Of a DNA stretch of 28,593 nucleotides, positions 1-7,121 are shown in pieces. Made by a program: the position numbers and the translations under genes. The stretch is from HyVt-337 sp964428895 (GTDB taxonomy: Bacteria; Planctomycetota; Phycisphaerae; SM23-33), in contig CAYRZU010000045.1 in NCBI GenBank assembly GCA_964428895.1, positions 1 through 28,593 on the forward strand, written 5' to 3'. The notes under the pieces are model-generated. The model was given only the letters and a program-made list of their open reading frames with translations, was not told the origin of the DNA and did no database searches. Within the stretch, counting starts at the first letter, position 1, and every line of letters starts with the position of its first letter.

Positions 1-1203
1 GATGTTCATCCGCTTGCCGCCGTGTCGCCAGGCGTCGACGGCGCCCTCGGTCAGCGACAAGCTCGGATCGGGGACGATCAGGTCCTCGTCGAACTCGAGA
101 ATGGTGCCCAATCCGTCGCAGCTTTCGCAGGCGCCGTAAGGGCTGTTGAAGCTGAACATCCGCGGCGACAGTTCCGCCAACTGTACTTCCGGATGCTTGG
201 GGCAGGCGTAGGTGGCCGAGAAGATCATGTCCTTCCAAACCGGCTCGGCTTCGACGGGCGCAATCATCTCGCCAGACGCATCGGTCGACGCGTCCGGTTC
301 GCCCTCAGCCGGCTCGGCGGGAACTTCATATGCAATGGTCACCAACCCGTTGGCCAGTTCCAGCGCCGTCTCGATGCTGTCGGATAGCCGGATGCGGACG
401 GAGTCCTTAAGGATCAGGCGGTCGACGACCACCTCGATGGTGTGCTTCTTGGTTTTGGTCAGTTCGGGCAGGCTCTTGAGGTCGTAAAGCTGGCCGTTGA
501 TCCGCACGCGGACGAAGCCCTCTCGCTGAACGTGCTGCAGGGCGTCGGCGTGTTGGCCCTTCTGGCCGCGAACGATCGGCGCCAGCACCATGAACCGCGT
601 GCCTTCGGGCAAGTTGAAGATCACGTCCGCCATCTGCCCGACGGTCTGGGACGTAATCTGCCGCCCGCACTGCCAGCAATGCGGCACGCCCACCCGGGCG
701 AACAGCAGCCGCAGGTAGTCGTAGACCTCGGTGGTCGTCGCCACGGTCGACCGCGGGTTCGACCCGCCCGCCCGTTGCTCAATGGCGACCGTCGGCGGCA
801 GGCCCTCGATGTGCTCCACGTCGGGCTTGGCCAGTTGCTCCAGGAACTGGCGAGCGTAGGCCGAGAGGCTCTCGACGTACTTCCGCTGGCCTTCCGCGTA
901 GATGGTGTCAAAGGCGAGACTGCTCTTGCCTGAGCCACTAAGTCCTGTAACCGTAATGAGCTTATCGCGAGGGATGCGAACGTCGACGTTGCAGAGATTG
1001 TGTTCTTTCGCCCCCAGAACGACGATTTCCCGCCCATTGCCGTTGCCCCTGCCGTTGCCGTTGGCCTTCTTGACAGCCGCAGCGGTCTTGCCGTTGGCCT
1101 TCTTAACGGCCTTGACCTTCTTGACGGTCTTCTTGCCCGAGGCGGCCTTGGCGGTTGCGCCTTTGGTCTTCGCGGGTCGGGATGTACTAGCCGACTTAGC
1201 CAT
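1..1203 (-). CDS. uvrA: Excinuclease ABC subunit A, N-terminal part (runs off left edge)
   Basis: This is the DNA-damage recognition ATPase of nucleotide excision repair, which works as a dimer with UvrB. The 401 visible codons carry the first Walker A (GLSGSGKSS, residues 87-95), the conserved block after it (YAEGQRKYVESLSAYARQF, 102-120), the IEQ...SNPRSTVAT segment (141-155) and the first zinc module (C334-x2-H337 ... C359-x2-C362, followed by DGLG). Against E. coli UvrA, from memory, Walker A sits about 56 residues late. The extra N-terminus is Lys/Ala/Gly/Asn-rich (residues about 8-57) and looks like a basic, unstructured DNA-binding tail. The zinc module has His where the second Cys is usual. 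An acidic Pro/Glu insert lies at about 294-322. ATG at 1203 is the first start in frame; the rest of the gene lies beyond position 1. Identification is firm; the role of the tail is inferred. Confidence 0.97.
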   Translation of the reverse strand, partial: MAKSASTSRPAKTKGATAKAASGKKTVKKVKAVKKANGKTAAAVKKANGNGRGNGNGREIVVLGAKEHNLCNVDVRIPRDKLITVTGLSGSGKSSLAFDTIYAEGQRKYVESLSAYARQFLEQLAKPDVEHIEGLPPTVAIEQRAGGSNPRSTVATTTEVYDYLRLLFARVGVPHCWQCGRQITSQTVGQMADVIFNLPEGTRFMVLAPIVRGQKGQHADALQHVQREGFVRVRINGQLYDLKSLPELTKTKKHTIEVVVDRLILKDSVRIRLSDSIETALELANGLVTIAYEVPAEPAEGEPDASTDASGEMIAPVEAEPVWKDMIFSATYACPKHPEVQLAELSPRMFSFNSPYGACESCDGLGTILEFDEDLIVPDPSLSLTEGAVDAWRHGGKRMNI

Positions 1204-1219
1204 GACGACAGAAACGAGC

Positions 1220-1248
1220 ATTATACCGGTTTGGGCGATACCCCACAA
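1220..1248 (-). promoter_or_regulatory. Probable uvrA promoter
   Basis: On the minus strand TTGTGG (1248-1243) and a perfect TATAAT (1225-1220) are separated by 17 bases and lie 17 bases upstream of the uvrA ATG. Only the TTG of the -35 matches consensus; the -10 is perfect. No SOS-box palindrome is obvious here. Confidence 0.55.
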
Positions 1249-1276
1249 GGCCATGGCCCATTAATCGGAGCATCGC

Positions 1277-1282
1277 TATAAT
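1277..1282 (+). promoter_or_regulatory. -10 box (TATAAT) of the PHP-domain gene
   Basis: A perfect TATAAT lies 40 bases before the chosen ATG at 1323, back to back with the uvrA promoter. No good -35 is seen at 16-18 bases upstream, so strength is uncertain. Confidence 0.45.
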
Positions 1283-1322
1283 GCCGCGACCTCCTCCACC
1301 GGAGGCCCAACAAGGAGTGTCC

Positions 1323-2624
1323 ATGAACATCCGCCGTTGCTATCGCCACTTTGACGTGACCCCCTTGGTCGTGCCCGCCGACCGGACCACCACCATCGAC
1401 ATCCGCCCCCGCCAGCCGCAATGCGCCTGTGACGAATACGAGGTCAGCTACTTCGCCGTGGACGGCTACGGTAGCCAGGCCGGGTGGGGCCAGCCCGAGC
1501 CGACGACCCTCGCCCTGACCGACGGCGTCGCCCGGATCGACATCCACTTTGAAGGTGAACAGGAGCACAAGCTGTTCCTGACGTGGAAACAGCCTAACGG
1601 CCCGCAACGGACCGAGGAGTTCCGCTTCTACTCCGTACAGCCCGACCTGCTCGGACGACGCCCCTACAAGGGGGACTTACACCTGCACACCTGGTGCTCC
1701 GACGGCAACAGCTCGCCCGCCTACGTCGCCGGGGCCTGCCGCCGCGTGGGCTACGATTTTCTGACCATCACCGACCACGGCATGTATGGGCCGTCCCTGA
1801 TGGCCATCGAGTCGCTCAAGGATGTCCCCACCGATCTGCGGATCTACCCCGGGGAGGAAGTGCACCTGCCGTGCACCCTGGTTCACATTCTCAACATCGG
1901 AGGCCGTGAGAGCGTCAATATGACCGGGCCCGAAGACCACGCTCCGCACCAGGCCGAGATCGAGGCCCTGGCCGATACGCTCGGCGAGCTGCCCGAGGGC
2001 GTCGATCGAATGAGCTACGCCGAATGCGTCTGGGCCTTCGACCGCATCCGCGCCGTCGGCGGCATGGGCGTGTTCTGCCACCCCTACTGGATGACAGGGG
2101 GTCGCACCCACCCCGGCATGCCCCTCAGCAATCACCTGTTCAACACGCAGCCCTTCGACGCCTATGAAGTCATCGGAGGCTTCAACCCCGACTGCGACAG
2201 CAACACCCTCCAGGCCGCCCACTACCACGAGCTTCGCGAGGCAGGCAAGGAATTGCCCGTGGTGGGCGTGAGCGACTGTCACGGCTACGACGGGCAGAAG
2301 CCCGGCACGTTCGGCTGGCAGTACACGATTGCCTTTGCCCCCACGCCGGATCTGGCCGACGTGACCGCCAGCATCAAGGAGTTGTACTCCGTGGCGGTCG
2401 AGTCCATCCCCACTGATCGGCCACGGCCCGTGGGCCCGCTGCGCCTGGTCAAATTCGCCCTGTTCTGCGAGCGGGAGATATTCCCCATGCACGACGAGTT
2501 CTGCGTGGAGGAGGGCCGGCTGATCCAGGCCTTTGCGATGGGCGAGGACTCGGCGGCAGAACTGCTCGGGAAGCTGGCCGGCCGAACGCAGGCGCTCTAT
2601 GACCGCCTGTGGGCGTCGCGCTAG
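1323..2624 (+). CDS. PHP-domain metal-dependent phosphoesterase
   Basis: A 433-residue protein with a PHP (polymerase and histidinol phosphatase) metal-binding core. The motifs are in canonical order: HLH (H120, H122), TDH (D151, H152), a Glu pair in YPGEE (178-179), FCHPYW (H253) and VSDCH (D318, H320). These would bind two or three metal ions and hydrolyse a phosphoester; the substrate cannot be told. Residues 1-110 form a separate beta-rich N-terminal region and the last 60 residues are helical. I chose ATG 1323 rather than the in-frame ATG at 1281 because AAGGAG lies 5 bases before it and the earlier ATG overlaps the -10 box. The stop overlaps that of the convergent STAS gene within one CTAG. 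There is no signal peptide, so it is probably cytoplasmic. Confidence 0.88.
   Translation: MNIRRCYRHFDVTPLVVPADRTTTIDIRPRQPQCACDEYEVSYFAVDGYGSQAGWGQPEPTTLALTDGVARIDIHFEGEQEHKLFLTWKQPNGPQRTEEFRFYSVQPDLLGRRPYKGDLHLHTWCSDGNSSPAYVAGACRRVGYDFLTITDHGMYGPSLMAIESLKDVPTDLRIYPGEEVHLPCTLVHILNIGGRESVNMTGPEDHAPHQAEIEALADTLGELPEGVDRMSYAECVWAFDRIRAVGGMGVFCHPYWMTGGRTHPGMPLSNHLFNTQPFDAYEVIGGFNPDCDSNTLQAAHYHELREAGKELPVVGVSDCHGYDGQKPGTFGWQYTIAFAPTPDLADVTASIKELYSVAVESIPTDRPRPVGPLRLVKFALFCEREIFPMHDEFCVEEGRLIQAFAMGEDSAAELLGKLAGRTQALYDRLWASR
2621..2624. other. Overlapping stop codons (CTAG) of a convergent pair
   Basis: The palindrome CTAG provides TAG for the PHP gene on the plus strand and TAG for the STAS gene on the minus strand. 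There is no space for a terminator between the two genes. Confidence 0.9.
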
Positions 2625-2965
2625 TCCGTCGAGCCGGCCGCCAGTTGAATGCTGGCCAATGCCGTGGATACGTCGTTGGTGAACTCGAAGATATTGTCCA
2701 GCCCGGTTACGCTGAACACGCCCCCGACCTGCCGGGCCACCTCACACAGAATCAGCTTGCGATCCAGGCCGGCCATGATCTTGCGCAACCGTAGCAGCAA
2801 TGCCACATTGGAGCTGTTGATGTAGTCCACCCCGCCGAAGTTCAGCACCACGTCCGTCGGCTGGGCATCCAACTCGTCCACCACTTCGTTGAGGTCCTCG
2901 GCGAACTGCGGATCATCCTGCAGTTCGACGACGGTGATAGTCTCCGACCACTTCTGAATCGCCAT
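2621..2965 (-). CDS. STAS-domain protein (anti-sigma factor antagonist-like)
   Basis: A 114-residue single-domain STAS protein. In SpoIIAA-type antagonists a serine in a DSSG loop is phosphorylated by a partner kinase to switch binding to an anti-sigma factor. Here the loop reads YINSSNVALLL (about residues 48-58): the Ser pair is kept, but Asn replaces the usual Asp and Gly. The alternating strand/helix pattern and acidic N-terminal half fit the fold. No anti-sigma kinase, sigma factor or phosphatase is in the window, so partners must lie elsewhere. The ATG at 2965 is preceded by a purine-rich GGGAAGGGA. It is the last gene of the minus-strand block that begins at 6906, 56 bases after the membrane gene. 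Fold assignment is confident; a sigma-regulatory role is inferred. Confidence 0.85.
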   Translation of the reverse strand: MAIQKWSETITVVELQDDPQFAEDLNEVVDELDAQPTDVVLNFGGVDYINSSNVALLLRLRKIMAGLDRKLILCEVARQVGGVFSVTGLDNIFEFTNDVSTALASIQLAAGSTD

Positions 2966-3021
2966 GTCCGATCCCTTCCCAGGTCTGCGGCCCGGTGTTG
3001 GTCTTATCGGTCGATCCGCGG

Positions 3022-3639
3022 TCAGTCTGAAGGTCCACTCTCAGCGGCAACAACGTCCGCCGGCCCGGCGGGCAGGCCCACGCGCTGGGCCGAGGCCGCC
3101 AGCAACGTGTCGACCACCAAGTGAATCAACAGGCCGATCCCCATGAACATCGCCGTCTGTCGGGTGGCCGCTTCTTTGCCCGAACTCCAAACCACCAACG
3201 AGATGCCCACCAGCAGCACCACCAACGTCACGAACAGAAAGCCCGACCAACTCAGCATCCGTCGGCCATGCGCTTTGCCCGCCATCAGCAACACGCCACC
3301 CATGGCCGCGTAGATCGTCGCCACCAGCAGGTATCCCGCCGCGGTAACGCGCACCGTGCCCGGCACCTCGGCCATGGCGTTACCCAACGACAGGCCCCCA
3401 ATCGCCCACGCCGCCAGCCCGGCCAGGTTCAGCAGCGCCCACAGCACCGCCAGCCACGCAATCCGCGTAACCGCCTTGGTGCGGACCACGCCCGGAGGCG
3501 GCGGGTACTCGATGAAGGGCTTGACCGGTTCGGCGACCTCTTTGGGCGGCTTGCGAACGAAGCCTCGAATCACCGACACCACGGCCATCACGGCCAGGGC
3601 CACCAGAATGAGGAATATGACGTAGAAAATCGCTTCCAT
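3022..3639 (-). CDS. Multi-pass membrane protein, tandem paralog B
   Basis: A 205-residue integral membrane protein that I do not recognise. Hydrophobic segments lie at about residues 3-24, 60-82, 97-119, 130-153 and 163-184. A basic and Pro-rich loop (KPP, then YPPPPG) follows the first. It is clearly related to the next gene upstream: both start M-x-A-x-FY, both contain LAVLWALLN before segment 2, RRMLSW or RQLLSW before segment 4, and both end their last helix with AQRVG-x-P. The ATG at 3639 is preceded by AAAGG at 6 bases. The C-terminal tail is short and acidic. No catalytic or transport motif is visible. Its place between a paralog and a STAS gene suggests co-transcription. Confidence 0.8.
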   Translation of the reverse strand: MEAIFYVIFLILVALAVMAVVSVIRGFVRKPPKEVAEPVKPFIEYPPPPGVVRTKAVTRIAWLAVLWALLNLAGLAAWAIGGLSLGNAMAEVPGTVRVTAAGYLLVATIYAAMGGVLLMAGKAHGRRMLSWSGFLFVTLVVLLVGISLVVWSSGKEAATRQTAMFMGIGLLIHLVVDTLLAASAQRVGLPAGPADVVAAESGPSD

Positions 3640-3730
3640 GTCGAGCCTTTCCCGCCACCCGCTCAGGCGAACCGTTCATCGCTGTAGCTTCAACCTTAGC
3701 AACCGCGCCAAACGATGTCCAGACACTCCC

Positions 3731-4321
3731 CTACCGACCTGCCCGCCCGGGAGCCCCCACCCGCTGGGCGATAGCGGCCAGGACCACGTCCACCGCCAGG
3801 TGCACCACCAGGCCCGCCAAGGCCCAACCCGCCAACTGCCGATCAGCGGCCGACGTGGCCCGTGTCCGAGCCAGCAGCAAGATGCCGCCCCCCAACACCC
3901 CAAAGACCGTCAGCAGATAGCCGGCCCAGGAAAGCAACTGTCTGCCTAGCGCGCGGCCGTGAACCAGGAACACCCCGCCGGCGGCCGCGTAGAGGATCGC
4001 CACCAGCATGTAGGCGAGCAGTGTCACACGGACCACCATGTGAACGCCCGCCAGCGACCCGGTCATCACCAATCCACCCGCGGCCCAGGCCAGCAGCACC
4101 ACGAAGTTCAGCAACGCCCACAGAACCGCCAGCCATCCCACCCGCAGCACGCCCGGCGTGATCGATACCGGCGCCGGGGCCGGAAGGTCCAGGAACGATA
4201 CCGCGCCCGCGTCCGGTGAGGCCGGCCCGCCCCGACGGGCCAGGCCCCGGAAGACCGAGACAATCGCCACCGCCGCCAAGGCCACCAACACCAGAAGAAC
4301 GATATAGAACACAGCCTGCAT
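3731..4321 (-). CDS. Multi-pass membrane protein, tandem paralog A
   Basis: A 196-residue integral membrane protein with about five hydrophobic segments (near 3-25, 58-83, 90-115, 124-150 and 160-187), homologous along its length to the following gene (shared LAVLWALLN, LLSWAGYL and AQRVG-x-P stretches). The cytoplasmic-type loop after segment 1 is Pro/Ala-rich. The ATG at 4321 has AAGG 8 bases upstream, and 35 bases separate it from the RNase HII-like gene before it, so it probably belongs to the same operon. The two paralogs have diverged considerably in loops but kept length and topology, which suggests an old tandem duplication and perhaps a heteromeric pair. Function unknown; no motif supports a transporter or enzyme call. 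Confidence 0.8.
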   Translation of the reverse strand: MQAVFYIVLLVLVALAAVAIVSVFRGLARRGGPASPDAGAVSFLDLPAPAPVSITPGVLRVGWLAVLWALLNFVVLLAWAAGGLVMTGSLAGVHMVVRVTLLAYMLVAILYAAAGGVFLVHGRALGRQLLSWAGYLLTVFGVLGGGILLLARTRATSAADRQLAGWALAGLVVHLAVDVVLAAIAQRVGAPGRAGR

Positions 4322-4356
4322 GGTCGTCGCCTTGTCCTCGTCGGCCGATAGGCGGC

Positions 4357-5319
4357 CTAGCGCGTGCGGAACAGTAAGTGAGGGTCAATCCCCAATCGCC
4401 GTACGGTCGGTTCGATCTCCTGCCAGAAGCGCCGGCCGTCCGTGTGGTAGCCGGCCGTCGGCGCCAGCTCCGGCAAATGGCCCCGCCAGAAGCCGTTCAA
4501 CAGTTCCATGTACAACTCGCGGATGTATTTGCTCAGCATCGATGCCAACGCAACGGGCAGTTGCTTAGCGTCGCCGCCAACCGAGAACGTCAGCGACATG
4601 TCTCGCCGGCCGTCCGAAATCTCATAGGCGCTGCACTCGGGCTCTTCGGTCAGCACGCGCAAACTGCAACCGTCGAAGACGCGTTCCAGCCCTTCGCGGT
4701 AGCGCTGTCGGCCGCCCAGACGGTCGACGTAAACGCACAGGCGATCCTGACCCACCCCGCGTGCCCACACCAACAGACGGCTGACGATGTCGAACAACGT
4801 ACTGGCCTTGTTGCGCGTGACGCCCACCAGATCGTTGAACTGGCCGGCGAAGATGGGCTCGGACCGCATTCCCACCAGGGCTACCCCCGATTCGCTCATC
4901 GCCTTCTTCAGGGCATTGCCGGCTAGCACAATGTCGGTGCCCTCGGCGCTGCGGGGCAAGGAGCGTGTGTCATCGACATACCACGGATACCGGGCGAGTT
5001 TCCCGACCGCCTCGGACGCCACCAGTTGCAGCAGCGCTGTCGGTGAGGCCGCCTCGCGCCCGGCCGACGCCAGCGACGCCAGCACCCCGCGCTCCAACGC
5101 CCGAAGCCCCCCCTTGGACCGAGAACTGTAGAGCTTCTTGCTGTCGTTGATGGCCAGGGCCGACTTGCTCGACCGCTTCCGACTGACCGCGCCGGCCAGC
5201 ACATCCCACAACGGCGTATCGACCTGATCGTCCGGCACGCGCATGGCCACCGCCGAAACCACCAGCGGCCCCAGGACCGGACTGAGCCCCGCTTCGTCAA
5301 TGCCCACCACCATCGTCAC
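4357..5319 (-). CDS. Divergent RNase HII-like protein
   Basis: A 320-residue protein with the signature order of type 2 RNase H. It has GIDEAG near the N-terminus (D8, E9), INDSKKL (57-63), VYVDRLGG (D199) in the position of the third carboxylate, and ALASMLSKYIRELYM (257-271), where E268 aligns with the usual fourth Asp. AGYHTDGRRFW (289-299) matches the C-terminal Gly-Tyr region. Such enzymes cleave RNA-DNA hybrids, notably at single ribonucleotides. This one is longer than the usual 200-260 residues and has LSP where RNase HII has the GRG motif that reads the ribose junction, so it may not be a standard RNase HII. I took the GTG at 5319 (AGGGGA 5 bases upstream, in-frame TAG just before); ATG 5313 is the alternative. 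It starts 9 bases after the upstream gene ends. Confidence 0.78.
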   Translation of the reverse strand: MTMVVGIDEAGLSPVLGPLVVSAVAMRVPDDQVDTPLWDVLAGAVSRKRSSKSALAINDSKKLYSSRSKGGLRALERGVLASLASAGREAASPTALLQLVASEAVGKLARYPWYVDDTRSLPRSAEGTDIVLAGNALKKAMSESGVALVGMRSEPIFAGQFNDLVGVTRNKASTLFDIVSRLLVWARGVGQDRLCVYVDRLGGRQRYREGLERVFDGCSLRVLTEEPECSAYEISDGRRDMSLTFSVGGDAKQLPVALASMLSKYIRELYMELLNGFWRGHLPELAPTAGYHTDGRRFWQEIEPTVRRLGIDPHLLFRTR

Positions 5320-5328
5320 GTTCGTCCC

Positions 5329-6906
5329 CTACGACCCACCCGCGTGCCGGGCGCTGCCCGAGATCACCCGCAGGCTGATGTCTTCAAAAGAGGCCGACGT
5401 ATTCTGCACGCCGATCGCAATCCGCCCCACGCCGACCGGCTCGACCGATCCCGGCAAGGACAACTGCCCGAGGTCGCCGCTCCAATTGATCGCCAATCCA
5501 CCCGTAGCCACCGCCGATACGCTACACCGCCCGCCCAAGTCCTCGACCTTGACCGTCATCTGCACGGGCTTCTTGGCCGGCAGGCTGAAGGTCTCGACGC
5601 GCGTGGCGTTGCCGGCCAATACGTCCCGGCCGCCTACGCTGGACAGGCCACTGACCCCCTTGGCGTCGATCACGAGCAGGATGCTCCGATCGCCGACCGG
5701 CAGGACCACCGTTACCGGGCCTTCGCCGGTGTGGCGAACGAGTTTCATCCGGATCTCGTAGGACCCATTGACCACCACCGGGAAGACCAAGGCGCCCTTC
5801 GGCGAGCCACCCGCCAGCAGGCCCGCCGCCGAATGGCGCCAGGCGCCCGCCCGGGCGTCCCTGGCCAGGTCCACCTGGCTCACTAGGCCGTAGGGGCGGT
5901 CGACCGCCATCTCCTCGCCACCGGCCAGGGCCAGTTGGCCGGCGATGTCCGCTCGGCTTCGCAGGGCCTGTCGGCGCAGAGAGCCATGACATCGCGCCAC
6001 CGCCACCTCCAAGTAGGCCTGCGCTCGCGTCAGCATCGCCTCTTTGCCGGCGCCGGATGATTGGCCTCCCAGGTGCTGATACCACAGCCCCAGTTCCAGC
6101 GCCGCCGCTGGGTCCAGTTCGTTGGGGTCCGCCGCAGCCAGGGGGACATACGTCCGAAGGATCTCGTCGGTCAGGCCGTCCACGTATTCCTGGGCGCTTT
6201 GCGGATCGTCCATCGCCACCACACACAACTGCACCAGTTCGCGACGCGCCTCCTGGTCGTCGGCATTGTTTCGAAGTCGATCCCGATACGCCGCAGCCCT
6301 GGAATCCGCCTCGCGTCGACGCTTCATGTGCTCGCGGGCGGCCAAGACCTCGGCCTTACGCGACGGCACGTCCTGAGAGACCAGGCCGTCCGCCTCGGCT
6401 AGCGTTCGGGTTGCCCCGGCCAGATCGCCCCCTCGCCCCTGGGCGTCGGCCAGCGCCAACAGAGCGTCCGCCAGCGCCTCCCCCGCGGTCATTCGCTTGG
6501 CGGGGGGCGCGATTCCTCGACGCCGGCGCCACATCGCCACCGTCAGTCGGCGGGCCTCCAACGCCTTGCCCGGCGCCCGCCGCGCCAGCAGGGCCATGGC
6601 CTGACCGGCGATCTCGCCGCCGTCGGCCACGTCGGCCGTCAGGTCATAGGCGCCGCGACACAACGCCTCCAGAAGGTCCGGCGCATCGGCGCACTCGCCG
6701 GCCAGCGCCAGCATCTGCGCCGCCAGGGCGATGTCGTCGGCGGCCGTCTCCGTCGCCTCGACCGTCTTGAGTTCCTGGCCGACCAGGGCCTCCACCAGCG
6801 CAGCGCTGTTCATCTGGCCGACGGCGACACCGGCGCCCGCCACCAAGACGAACAACACCAGGCCGCTCCGGACCCAACCCACAAATCGTTTCCGTTGTTG
6901 CCGCAC
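5329..6906 (-). CDS. Exported helical-repeat protein with C-terminal beta-sandwich domain
   Basis: A 525-residue protein I cannot assign to a named family. It begins with basic residues (RQQRKR) and a hydrophobic stretch (about 13-30) ending near AVGQ, a plausible signal peptide or N-terminal anchor. Residues about 35-340 are Ala/Leu/Arg-rich helices resembling degenerate TPR repeats (for example ADALLALADAQGRGGDLAGA). Residues about 370-515 alternate short hydrophobic strands (YEIRMKLVRH, VTVVLPVG, ISLRVISG) like a jelly-roll or LamG-type carbohydrate-binding fold. The start is GTG at 6906, with GAGGGG 6 bases upstream. It is the first gene of the minus-strand block. A cell-envelope scaffold or glycan-binding role is speculation. 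Confidence 0.75.
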   Translation of the reverse strand: MRQQRKRFVGWVRSGLVLFVLVAGAGVAVGQMNSAALVEALVGQELKTVEATETAADDIALAAQMLALAGECADAPDLLEALCRGAYDLTADVADGGEIAGQAMALLARRAPGKALEARRLTVAMWRRRRGIAPPAKRMTAGEALADALLALADAQGRGGDLAGATRTLAEADGLVSQDVPSRKAEVLAAREHMKRRREADSRAAAYRDRLRNNADDQEARRELVQLCVVAMDDPQSAQEYVDGLTDEILRTYVPLAAADPNELDPAAALELGLWYQHLGGQSSGAGKEAMLTRAQAYLEVAVARCHGSLRRQALRSRADIAGQLALAGGEEMAVDRPYGLVSQVDLARDARAGAWRHSAAGLLAGGSPKGALVFPVVVNGSYEIRMKLVRHTGEGPVTVVLPVGDRSILLVIDAKGVSGLSSVGGRDVLAGNATRVETFSLPAKKPVQMTVKVEDLGGRCSVSAVATGGLAINWSGDLGQLSLPGSVEPVGVGRIAIGVQNTSASFEDISLRVISGSARHAGGS

Positions 6907-6953
6907 GCGTAGCCCCTCAACTGGTCCATCGAATCCATTTCGTAACGGCCGTC

Positions 6954-6982
6954 ATTCTAGGCGGATTAGGCCCGCCCGGAAA
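6954..6982 (-). promoter_or_regulatory. Possible promoter of the 6906-2621 operon
   Basis: On the minus strand TTTCCG (6982-6977), a 17-base spacer and TAGAAT (6959-6954, five of six matches) lie about 50 bases before the GTG at 6906. The -35 is poor. Confidence 0.38.
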
Positions 6983-7036
6983 GCCTCCGCCGCCGCCAAA
7001 GCGCGACTCCGTGAGGCAACTTTTTTTCCGGCAGCG

Positions 7037-7065
7037 ATGACACTCTCGGCGCTTTGTGTTATATG
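7037..7065 (+). promoter_or_regulatory. Probable manC-ruvX promoter
   Basis: ATGACA (7037-7042, five of six matches to the -35 consensus), a 17-base spacer and TATATG (7060-7065) lie about 57 bases before the manC ATG. The 215-base gap holds divergent promoters and nothing else I recognise. Confidence 0.5.
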
Positions 7066-7121
7066 AACGCCCAGATGCGGAAGGTGGGAAACACCTAGCG
7101 ATCTGGTCAGGAGTACTGTTC

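Noticed and set aside
7018..7028. A run of seven T after a weak GCCTC/GAGGC stem, resembling a terminator.
   Set aside because: It lies between divergent promoters, so no plus-strand transcript would reach it, and the 5-bp stem has a 25-base loop.
7056..7121. An upstream GTG start for manC.
   Set aside because: It overlaps the promoter, and the ATG at 7122 has a good Shine-Dalgarno and begins at the family's usual first residue.
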